Assembly (NCBI RefSeq): GCF_011683915.1
Contig: NZ_JAAQPH010000002.1
Location: 62,001-126,000 of the forward strand
Direction of reading: 5' to 3'
Source of the DNA: Pelagibius litoralis
Lineage (GTDB): Bacteria > Pseudomonadota > Alphaproteobacteria > Kiloniellales > Kiloniellaceae
Length of the DNA stretch: 64,000 nt
Both the position numbers and the translations under genes were made by a program. Under the pieces are notes generated by a model, which did no database searches, had not been told where the DNA came from, and saw only the letters and a program-made list of their open reading frames with translations. The number at the start of each line of letters is the position of its first letter. The stretch's first letter is position 1. This document shows, one piece after another, positions 26,951-34,280 of the stretch.

Positions 26951-27271
26951 CTAGGCGGCGAGCGCGCAACCGGGCGTGACCTTCGGAAGGCTGTAGCGCT
27001 TGGTCAGCGGGTTGAACATGACGACGCAGCGCGCCGACATCTCTGCCAGGTAAGCCTGGGCGGTCGGGGCTTCCAACGTGGTGGCCTGGGCCAGTTCCTC
27101 AAGCGTGGAAGGCAGCATCTCGGCCAGGGCGGCGATCAGGCAGGCCCGGGCGTCCGTCATCGTCTGTGGTGCATCGCCACCTTGCCGCCGCGGCTTGGAT
27201 GCCCGGGCTTCCTGCGGCGACCGCAGTGAGTCGCAGATAGTGGTGAAGAAGAATGTTTGAGCGGCAAACAT
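26951..27271 (-). CDS. small winged-helix-like protein, unknown
   Basis: A 106-residue protein. The middle (LPSTLEELAQATTLEAPTAQ then AYLAEM) looks like a helix-turn-helix, and the following VVMFNPLTKRYSLPK like the wing of a winged-helix domain. The N-terminal 35 residues are hydrophobic and then basic. The ATG is preceded by AAGGAAAA. It may be a small DNA-binding protein, but I do not recognise a family. It is divergent from the hydrolase-like gene downstream. Confidence 0.5.
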   Translation of the reverse strand: MFAAQTFFFTTICDSLRSPQEARASKPRRQGGDAPQTMTDARACLIAALAEMLPSTLEELAQATTLEAPTAQAYLAEMSARCVVMFNPLTKRYSLPKVTPGCALAA

Positions 27272-27489
27272 GGCCTGGTTTTCCTTAGCATTTTGCGCCC
27301 CCGCCGGGGCACTCCTTGGCTTCCTGCTAAGACTTACGCGGCCGGGTGTGCCTGGGTTTCACCCTTGGCGCAAAGAATTGAGAGGAATTTGAGTCGCTTG
27401 CTGCGGATATGCTGCCTTTTTTTCTGTGTCATCTCCTGGTCAGACCTAGGGTTCCCGGTTCCAGGACCGGAGACCGCCATGATATCGTC

Positions 27490-28149
27490 ATGGGGATGAC
27501 AGCCGAGCGTATCGCCATTCACGGGTATCGTGACTCTCAAGTAGAAGCGACGCTGGAGAAAACCGGCGGCAATGAGCTTGCAGTGCTGCTGCCCGGGCTT
27601 CGCTATCGGACCTCCATGCCGTTGCTCTACTATGCTGGAGCGCTGATGCGAGACCGCGGCGCTGATATTCTGGACGTGCATTTTGTCTACGATGGGATCA
27701 ACGCCTTCTTGGAGGCCTCTGAGGAAGAGCAACTGGCATGGATTGCCGCTGACGGTCGGAAAGTGTTTGAGACGACTGTCGGCCTTGGGCGCTATGACCG
27801 GATCACGGTTATTGGAAAATCGCTTGGAACCATCGCAATGGGTTGGTCGATTCCTGATGAGCCCGGTCTGTCCGATGCGGCTCTTGTGTGGCTGACCCCG
27901 AGTGTCCTGGGTACGGGGCTCTTGGAAAGGATGCGGCGCTGTCCCCAGCGCTCAATCTGTATCCTCGGTACGACGGATCCGGGCTACAGCGAAGATCTTC
28001 TGCCGGCGTTGAACTGGGATGGCATGACCCTGGCAGTGGTGCCGGGCGCTGATCACGGCTTTGACAGGGCGGAGGGTGTTGTCGCATCGGTCGAGGCGGT
28101 GCGGGAGGCTATGGAACATCTTTCCGCTTGGGTGAACGCCGGACGTTGA
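27490..28149 (+). CDS. alpha/beta-hydrolase-like protein
   Basis: A 219-residue cytoplasmic protein with an alpha/beta-hydrolase pattern: strand AVLLPGLRYRTSMPLLYY, nucleophile elbow VIGKSLGT (G-x-S-x-G-like with Ser in the usual place), an acidic residue in ILGTTDPGYSED and a histidine in VVPGADHGFDRA near the C-terminus. The order Ser-Asp-His suits a serine hydrolase. The substrate is not evident. The frame is open from 27409, but the first part of that extension is not protein-like; ATG 27490 or 27496 is preferred, and neither has a strong ribosome binding site. Confidence 0.7.
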   Translation: MGMTAERIAIHGYRDSQVEATLEKTGGNELAVLLPGLRYRTSMPLLYYAGALMRDRGADILDVHFVYDGINAFLEASEEEQLAWIAADGRKVFETTVGLGRYDRITVIGKSLGTIAMGWSIPDEPGLSDAALVWLTPSVLGTGLLERMRRCPQRSICILGTTDPGYSEDLLPALNWDGMTLAVVPGADHGFDRAEGVVASVEAVREAMEHLSAWVNAGR

Positions 28150-28203
28150 CGGGTTACTGAGACTGCCTGGCGCCCGGTGGTTCGGTTTTCAGTGGACGGC
28201 AGG

Positions 28204-28782
28204 TTAGTGGGTGGTAGTTCCGTCGAGCAACGCCAGAAACTGCGCCACCGCGTCTGCCAGGGCGCCATCGTTCATGATCGTCACCACGCTTGTCCCGGGT
28301 GGAAGGGCGGCGCTGCGGGCCAGGCGCTGGCGCACCGCTGCCCGGTCCTCGCGTCCGCGCGCCAGCAGGCGCTGCTCCAGCACGGCCTGCGAGGCGGTAA
28401 TGAAGGCCACCGTGGTATTGCGGTGTTTGGCTTGCGCTTCTTCGATGACCGCTCTCGACACGTTGGCGATCACCGTCGCGCCGGCGGCCAGCTGGTCGGC
28501 GAGGCAGGCCGGCAGGGCATAGCGCAGGCTATGGGCGCCCCAGTGAAGAAAGAAGGCGCCTTCACCGCAGAGGCGGTCGAACTCGGCCTCGGCAAGGGTA
28601 TCGTGTTCTTCGCTGTCGGGGTCGCTGGGCCGGGTGATGATGCGGCGGGCAAAGACATAGTCCGGGTGGCCGGCCAGTTCGGCTTTGGCCGCGTTGATGA
28701 CACTGTCCTTGCCGGCGCCGCTGGGCCCGACGACGAGGATCAGGTGTCCGCCCGGCGTATCGGCCGGGTTATCGGCGGGCAT
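28204..28782 (-). CDS. phnN: ribose 1,5-bisphosphate phosphokinase PhnN
   Basis: A 192-residue P-loop kinase related to guanylate kinases. Walker A is VGPSGAGKDS near the N-terminus; ARRIITRPSDPDSEEHD and GAFFLHWGAHSLRYALP are typical of PhnN, which makes phosphoribosyl pyrophosphate from ribose 1,5-bisphosphate in phosphonate breakdown. I chose the ATG at 28782; a TTG at 28803 would overlap the previous gene. It lies four bases after the stop of a PhnZ-like gene and is the last gene of a three-gene phosphonate unit. The C-P lyase core genes are not in the window. Confidence 0.9.
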   Translation of the reverse strand: MPADNPADTPGGHLILVVGPSGAGKDSVINAAKAELAGHPDYVFARRIITRPSDPDSEEHDTLAEAEFDRLCGEGAFFLHWGAHSLRYALPACLADQLAAGATVIANVSRAVIEEAQAKHRNTTVAFITASQAVLEQRLLARGREDRAAVRQRLARSAALPPGTSVVTIMNDGALADAVAQFLALLDGTTTH

Positions 28783-28786
28783 GTAT

Positions 28787-29362
28787 CTACTGCCTGGTTG
28801 CAAGGGCGCGTTCGATCAGGGGCCGGAAGTCGCCCAGGGAAGGGGTCACCTTTTCCGGGTCCTTCGCAGCCTCGTCCCAGCGGCGCAGGGCAATGGCGGC
28901 CTCGGCGTAGGGCCGGGAGAGAAAGGCTTCAGCCTCAGTCTCGCTAAAGGGGCCGCCCTGTACCGCAAGGCTGCGCACCGACTCGTCCGACAGGCGTTGA
29001 AAGTAGCCGTCTTCGGCCTGGCAGAGATAGCGCTTGGCGGCAACGTGCTGGGCGATCGGGGCCGTCACCGCCGGCCCGAACCAGCGCGCCAGATAGGCGG
29101 CGCCGGTTCTCTCGTGGGCGGCATCGATACCCGCTGCCGCAGCACCCTCGTCATTAGGGTTCACCAGGTGGCCGATGTCGTGCAGCAGCGCCGCCACGAC
29201 CAAACTCTCCGGCGCGGCGTTTTCCTGCGCAAGCATGGCGCACTGCAGGGCATGCTCCAACTGACTGACGTCTTCGCCGCCGTATCGCTCGCCGCCCAGG
29301 TTTTCCAAGAGGGTCAGCAGCTTTTGCACCGGTTGCACGTCGCGTTCCAGGGGCTCGCTCAT
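28787..29362 (-). CDS. phosphonate-degradation HD protein, PhnZ-like oxygenase
   Basis: A 191-residue HD-fold protein. It keeps the residues that define the PhnZ mixed-valence diiron oxygenases: Tyr27 and Glu30 in YGGE, His37 in QLEHALQC, His61-Asp62 and His65 in LLHDIGHL, His83 and His106, the substrate-binding Lys110 in HVAAKRYL, and a late Asp in RRWDEA. PhnZ cleaves the C-P bond of 2-amino-1-hydroxyethylphosphonate after hydroxylation by PhnY; no PhnY-like gene is present here. Its start overlaps the stop of the DUF1045 gene by four bases (ATGA, 29359-29362). It could act on another hydroxylated phosphonate. Confidence 0.82.
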   Translation of the reverse strand: MSEPLERDVQPVQKLLTLLENLGGERYGGEDVSQLEHALQCAMLAQENAAPESLVVAALLHDIGHLVNPNDEGAAAAGIDAAHERTGAAYLARWFGPAVTAPIAQHVAAKRYLCQAEDGYFQRLSDESVRSLAVQGGPFSETEAEAFLSRPYAEAAIALRRWDEAAKDPEKVTPSLGDFRPLIERALATRQ

Positions 29363-30099
29363 GACTTTGCCTGTCCTTGTTCCGTGGTTGCCGCCGCAGC
29401 GAAACGAAAACGTTCAGCGAGAAAGAAGGGGGCTTCTCTGTTGTCCTGACTATAAAGGCAGACCTCTTGGACCGGAACAGGCTGTTCCAATGCCGCTTTG
29501 AAATGCGCGGCCAGGGCCGATTGCAGCCGCGCGCGCTTTTCCGGCTGCGCCAGCGGCCCGGTCAGGGTCATGTGGAAGCGGAACTCCTCCAGGACGTAAG
29601 GGTAGCCCCAGGCCCGCAGCAGCTCTTCCTGGCGTGACGAGAGGCCGTTGCCGAGGCGGCGCTGGATATCGGCTTCCGCCAAGGGTGCTCGAAGGGGATC
29701 GAGGTCTGTCACCGCCGCCGTGGCGAGCGCCGCCATGGCCGGTGTCGGCTCGGAGAGGGTGAGGGCCAGAAAGGGCCCGATGGCGGAAACCGTCAGCGGC
29801 GCCGCCTGAAATGGCTGTTGGGCCGCCGCAAAGGCGGCAACGGCATCGCGCAGTTCGCCCCGGGAAATGCCGGGTGCCAGAGGGAAGGGGGCCTTCAGGG
29901 TGGCATGGAAACCATAGCGGCGCGGGCTTTCCGTCACTTCCGCGATCTCGGCCTGCGTCCAACCCTCCAGAGCGGGTTGGGGCAGGCGCGCGCCGTTTTC
30001 ACAGTCCCGTCCCAGCCAGGTCTGCGCCATCGACCAAAGGGCGCTTTCCCGGGGTAGGGCGTAGTAGACGGCGTAGCGCGGCTGATGGTTGGTGGTCAT
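29359..30099 (-). CDS. DUF1045 phosphonate-operon protein (2H phosphoesterase-like)
   Basis: A 246-residue cytoplasmic protein of the DUF1045/TIGR03223 family found in phosphonate operons. It opens with RYAVYYALPRESALW and has two H-x-[ST]-x-type motifs, YGFHATLKAPF and EFRFHMTLTGPL, as in 2H phosphoesterases. Its reaction has not been settled. The ATG at 30099 follows TGAGG; the frame is open to 30408, but that stretch has no protein-like composition. It is the first gene of the unit with the PhnZ-like and phnN genes. Confidence 0.85.
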   Translation of the reverse strand: MTTNHQPRYAVYYALPRESALWSMAQTWLGRDCENGARLPQPALEGWTQAEIAEVTESPRRYGFHATLKAPFPLAPGISRGELRDAVAAFAAAQQPFQAAPLTVSAIGPFLALTLSEPTPAMAALATAAVTDLDPLRAPLAEADIQRRLGNGLSSRQEELLRAWGYPYVLEEFRFHMTLTGPLAQPEKRARLQSALAAHFKAALEQPVPVQEVCLYSQDNREAPFFLAERFRFAAAATTEQGQAKS

Positions 30100-30447
30100 C
30101 GGGGCCTCAGCAGGTGGGACAGTCTGGAGGATGGGGCTGTTTGAGAAACTCAGTATCGTCTTGTAGCGAGTGCAGGGCCCGGCGTACAGGACCGGAAATA
30201 CGACAGTTTCATGACGGCCGGTAGGCATCGAGTCTGAGAGACGGCGGCGCTCTGGAGTCGCCGTTCCACGGTGTTGAAATGGCGTCAAATCATGTGAAGT
30301 ATGTAGCTTCTGTGACGATGTAATGACGTAGAGGTTATATTCACGGCAACTTTGGCAGCCGGGATTTGTTCTGTAGAAACATCTTGGTATAAGCCGCGGA
30401 AAGGTCACCGCTTTTGGTGATTAATACAGAGTCTGCGGAGTGGACCC
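30100..30447. other. 348-base divergent intergenic region
   Basis: It lies between the phosphonate unit (minus) and the phosphoesterase gene (plus). No gene is supported. It is AT-richer near 30290-30430 and should hold promoters for both sides. I see no clear operator. Confidence 0.4.
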
Positions 30448-31248
30448 ATGGATGGCCTGGCCCCTTTTAGACCTTCAAGGTATCGCAGTATTTTCATCTC
30501 TGACATTCACCTGGGTACAAGGGGATGCAAAGCAGACTATCTGCTCGATTTCCTGAAGAACACGGACTGTGAGACGCTCTATCTGGTTGGCGACATTTTC
30601 GACGGCTGGCGCCTGAAGAAAAACTGGTACTGGCCGCAGGCGCACAACGACGTGGTGCAAAAGCTGCTGCGCAAGGTGCGCAAGGGCATGCGTCTGGTCT
30701 ATGTGCCGGGCAATCACGACGAGGTCCTGCGCGGCTACCTCGGCATGCACTTCGGCGGCGTCGAAGTCATGAAGGAAGTCATTCACGAAACCGCCGACGG
30801 CCGGCGCATGCTGGTGATCCACGGCGACGAGTTCGACGGCATCGTGAAGTATGCGCGCTGGCTGGCGCTGCTCGGCGACTGGGCCTACGTCACCATGCTG
30901 CACGTGAACACCTGGTTCAATTTCTTCAGGCGCAAGCTGGGTTTCGGCTACTGGTCGCTGTCGGCCTATCTGAAGCATCGGGTGAAGAACGCCGTTCAGT
31001 TCATCTGCAGCTTTGAGGACGCGGTGGTCGCCGAAGCCAGGCGCCACGGCGCCGACGGGGTGATCTGCGGCCATATCCACCTGGCGGAGATGCGGATGAT
31101 CGATGGCATCCTCTATGTGAACGACGGCGACTGGGTGGAAAGCTGCACAGCCCTGGTCGAGCACATGGACGGCCGCCTGGAGATTCTGCCCTGGGCGGAG
31201 TTGCGCGCCTTTCCCATGCTGGAGCCGGCATCGGTGGTGGCGGCCTAG
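30448..31248 (+). CDS. LpxH-like metallophosphoesterase (UDP-2,3-diacylglucosamine diphosphatase family)
   Basis: A 266-residue calcineurin-like phosphoesterase. All metal motifs are present: ISDIHLG, LVGDIFDGW, VPGNHDE, VIHGDEFD and CGHIHLAE. The size and the segment RLKKNWYWPQ are typical of the LpxH-like subgroup of alphaproteobacteria, which is related to the lipid A enzyme but is often paired with a glycosyltransferase. A GGAG site precedes the ATG. It ends five bases before the GT4 gene, so the two form an operon acting on a glycolipid or lipid precursor. Whether it is the true LpxH or an LpxI-independent paralogue cannot be told. Confidence 0.88.
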   Translation: MDGLAPFRPSRYRSIFISDIHLGTRGCKADYLLDFLKNTDCETLYLVGDIFDGWRLKKNWYWPQAHNDVVQKLLRKVRKGMRLVYVPGNHDEVLRGYLGMHFGGVEVMKEVIHETADGRRMLVIHGDEFDGIVKYARWLALLGDWAYVTMLHVNTWFNFFRRKLGFGYWSLSAYLKHRVKNAVQFICSFEDAVVAEARRHGADGVICGHIHLAEMRMIDGILYVNDGDWVESCTALVEHMDGRLEILPWAELRAFPMLEPASVVAA

Positions 31249-31253
31249 AGACG

Positions 31254-32252
31254 ATGCGTATTCTGCTGGCGAGCGACGCCTGGTTTCCGCAAATCAACGG
31301 CGTGGTCCGGACCCTGAGCCGCGTGCGTCAGGAACTGGAAGCCGAGGGCCATGTCTTCGAGGTCATCGCGCCGGATCAGTTCCGCACCATTGCCTGTCCC
31401 TCCTATCCGGAGGTCCGCCTGGCGGTCCTGCCGGGCATCGGGCTGAGAAAACGGGTAGAGGCCTTTCGTCCCGACGCCATTCACATCGCCACCGAGGGGC
31501 CGATCGGCCTGGCGGTAAGAAACTACTGCGTGAAGCACAAGCTGCCTTTCACGACCTCCTACCATACCCGCTTTCCGGAATATCTCTCTGCCCGGATACC
31601 GGTTTCACCGGAACTGGGTTACCGCTTCATGCGTTGGTTTCATAAACCCTCAAGCGGCATCATGGTGGCGACCCAGTCGATGCGGCGTGAGCTGGAGGCC
31701 AAGGGCTTCACCGGCATCGTCGACTGGACGCGCGGCGTCGACACCACGTTGTTCAGGCCGAACGCACCGCAGGCCCTCGACCTGCCGCGGCCGGTCTACA
31801 TGTATGTTGGCCGCGTGGCGGTGGAAAAGAACATCAAGGCTTTTCTGGACCTCGACCTCGACGGCAGCAAAGTGGTGGTCGGCGACGGGCCGCAGCGCGC
31901 CCAGCTTCAGGCCGACTATCCCGATGTCATCTTTGTTGGGGCCAAGCAGGGCGAGGACCTGGCGGCGCACTATGCCTCCGGCGATGTCTTCGTCTTTCCC
32001 AGCCGCACCGACACCTTCGGCCTGGTGATGCTGGAGGCCTTGGCCAGCGGCATGCCGGTCGCCGCCTATCCGGTGCCCGGGCCGCTGGACGTGGTGGACG
32101 GCTCCGGGGCAGGGGTCCTCAGCGAAGATCTGGGCGCGGCGACCCGCGACGCCATCAAGATTTCCCGCGCCCGCTGCCGCGAACACGCGCTCACCTTCTC
32201 CTGGGCCAACTGCGCCGACATTTTCCGCGCCAACCTGCAGCCGCTGAATTAG
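31254..32252 (+). CDS. family 4 glycosyltransferase
   Basis: A 332-residue GT-B enzyme. The N-terminal fold shows SDAWFPQINGVVRTLSRV, typical of the MgtA/SqdX-like group, and TSYHTRFPEY. The donor domain shows YVGRVAVEKNI, VVGDGP, FVFPSRTDTFGLVMLEALAS with the E-x7-E-type signature, and GMPVAAYPVPGP. Members transfer hexoses or sulfoquinovose to diacylglycerol. It follows the phosphoesterase gene by five bases. A role in membrane glycolipid synthesis, for instance under phosphate limitation, is consistent with the phosphonate genes nearby but is inference. Confidence 0.88.
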   Translation: MRILLASDAWFPQINGVVRTLSRVRQELEAEGHVFEVIAPDQFRTIACPSYPEVRLAVLPGIGLRKRVEAFRPDAIHIATEGPIGLAVRNYCVKHKLPFTTSYHTRFPEYLSARIPVSPELGYRFMRWFHKPSSGIMVATQSMRRELEAKGFTGIVDWTRGVDTTLFRPNAPQALDLPRPVYMYVGRVAVEKNIKAFLDLDLDGSKVVVGDGPQRAQLQADYPDVIFVGAKQGEDLAAHYASGDVFVFPSRTDTFGLVMLEALASGMPVAAYPVPGPLDVVDGSGAGVLSEDLGAATRDAIKISRARCREHALTFSWANCADIFRANLQPLN

Positions 32253-32530
32253 CGCCACTGCGCGTTAATCAGGTTTCGGTTCGGGGGGCCCCCTCGACAG
32301 GTTAGCCGCTGCCGTCTTCTCACACGGCCGAGTCTGTTGGGCTATCGCGTTGTTTTCGGCCGGTTCAAGGCCGTCGGCGCCAGAAAGTCGAATAGGCTAC
32401 CCCTTCAATATAACCATGGCGTGTTTTTCTTGTGTCTGTACGTACTTAACATTGAGTTGAGTTTGATTTCGGCTATCGTGGCTGTGGAACATATTCATAG
32501 CGAGTATGATAAAACTAAGAAAACCGGGGC

Positions 32531-34255
32531 ATGGGGATAATCAAAAGAGGGCGGTGTTGCGACGTGCTCGCTGCTGTCGTGCTGGCCGTGGTGAGCCTCA
32601 TGGGATCGCCCGTGACAGCCCAACAACTGCCCAGCGGGGCCGGTCCGGAGAGGGGAATCCAGCGGCCGGAGCCACAAGTCCCGGCTTTACCGCAGGGACA
32701 GGGAGCGCCGCTCAGCCTGCCGCGGGTGGTGCCTTTGCCGGTTCCGGTCCTGCCGGATCAGCGTTTCGTGCTGGAGAGCGTCACGATTACTGGCGCCACC
32801 GTCTACGATACCGAAGCGCTGGCACCCACCTACCGTGCGATGCTGGGTCAGGAGATTCCTCTAGCCGAGGTCTACGGTATCGCCAACCGCATTACCGCCC
32901 GCTATCAGGCAGACGGCTACATCCTTTCCCAGGCCTTCGTGCCGGCGCAGGAGGTGACCGGTGGTCAGGTGACCATCAACGTTGTCGAGGGGGCGATCGG
33001 CAGCTATCGGATCGAGGGCGACCCCGGTGGCAACCGTGGGCAGGTGGAAAGCTATGCCAAGCAGATCCTGAAATCCCGCCCACTGACCGACAGCGACCTG
33101 GAGCGTTATCTGCTGCTGATCAACGACCTGCCGGGCGCTGCGCTGCGCGCCTTTGTGGCGCCGTCGCGCGCGGGGCTGGCCTCGGCGGAGCTGATCCTGC
33201 AGACGGGCGCCAAGGCGACCAGCGGTGTGGTCGGCCTGGACAACCGCGGCTCCGAATTCTTCGGGCCGGGGCAGGCCTACGGTACGGTGGCGCTGAATGC
33301 TCCCTTCGGCCTGGGCGAGATGATCGAGATCTCACCCCTGATCACCGGTTCCTCGGGGATCGAGAGCATCGGCGGTTTCGCAAGCTGGCGGCAACCGATC
33401 TTCTCCGACGGTGCCTACCTGCTCGGGTTTGTCGCCGGCAGCCATACTCGTCCCGGTGGGCCGCTCGACGACTTCGACTTGAGGGGGGAGGCCTTCCTGG
33501 GCACGGTCGCTGTGGGCTACCCCTTGATTCGGGAATTGGACCGCTACCTCTTCATCACCGGCGAGATCGAAGTCGTCGAGCTGACCGAGGACATCAATGA
33601 GGACGACGAGTTCCTGCGCGACAGCCTGCGGATCGCACGGGCGGGGCTTGCTTTTGGCCAAAGCGACTTCTGGGGCGGCGAGAACTATCTGGAACTGAGT
33701 CTTGGTTTCGGGCTCGACATTCTGGGCGCCAGCGACGATGACGACCCACGGCGCTCGCGCACCAATGCGGACTCCAGCTTCACCAACTTTCGCTTCGGTG
33801 CGTCGCGGCGGCAACTGCTCGATTTCATCACGCCGAACCTCTCGCTTTTGATTGGGGTCACCGGTCAGCTGAGCCCCGATCCGCTGCCCTCCAGCGAGGA
33901 GTTCGGCCTGGGCGGCGCGATCTATCTCAGGGGCTACGATCCCTTCGACATCGCCGGTGACTACGGCATCGCTGGGCGTGCGGAACTGCGTTACGAAGTT
34001 CCCATCGAAGACCGCAGCTTCCTCAACGCACTGGAGATCTTCGCTTTCTATGATGCCGGCAAGATCTGGAACCACGACACGATCGCGGGTGAGCTTTCCG
34101 ACGGTTCGCTCACGTCGCTAGGCGGGGGGCTGCGAACCACCGTGGCGCGCAATTTTATCGGCAGCGTCTATGTTGCCCAGCCATTGACCCGCGAGGTGAC
34201 GGCGCGGGGCGACAAGGACACGCGGTTCTTCTTCCAGCTCGGGTATGTGTGGTGA
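32531..34255 (+). CDS. two-partner-secretion outer-membrane transporter (TpsB, ShlB/FhaC family)
   Basis: A 574-residue exported protein. The signal peptide covers about residues 12-31 to VTAQQ. A Pro-rich linker (PEPQVPALPQGQG) is followed by a POTRA domain (FVLESVTITGATVYDTEALA), a second POTRA-like part (GAIGSYRIEGDPGG) and a 16-strand-type barrel from about residue 225. The barrel contains the lid-loop motif YLRGYDP, equivalent to VRGY, and ends LGYVW with a terminal aromatic residue. Such porins export one large TpsA protein. The gene that follows is a Pro/Gln repeat protein instead of a filamentous haemagglutinin, which is unusual. Confidence 0.92.
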   Translation: MGIIKRGRCCDVLAAVVLAVVSLMGSPVTAQQLPSGAGPERGIQRPEPQVPALPQGQGAPLSLPRVVPLPVPVLPDQRFVLESVTITGATVYDTEALAPTYRAMLGQEIPLAEVYGIANRITARYQADGYILSQAFVPAQEVTGGQVTINVVEGAIGSYRIEGDPGGNRGQVESYAKQILKSRPLTDSDLERYLLLINDLPGAALRAFVAPSRAGLASAELILQTGAKATSGVVGLDNRGSEFFGPGQAYGTVALNAPFGLGEMIEISPLITGSSGIESIGGFASWRQPIFSDGAYLLGFVAGSHTRPGGPLDDFDLRGEAFLGTVAVGYPLIRELDRYLFITGEIEVVELTEDINEDDEFLRDSLRIARAGLAFGQSDFWGGENYLELSLGFGLDILGASDDDDPRRSRTNADSSFTNFRFGASRRQLLDFITPNLSLLIGVTGQLSPDPLPSSEEFGLGGAIYLRGYDPFDIAGDYGIAGRAELRYEVPIEDRSFLNALEIFAFYDAGKIWNHDTIAGELSDGSLTSLGGGLRTTVARNFIGSVYVAQPLTREVTARGDKDTRFFFQLGYVW

Positions 34256-34280
34256 GGCAATGGCGCAAAGGAAGCCCGGC

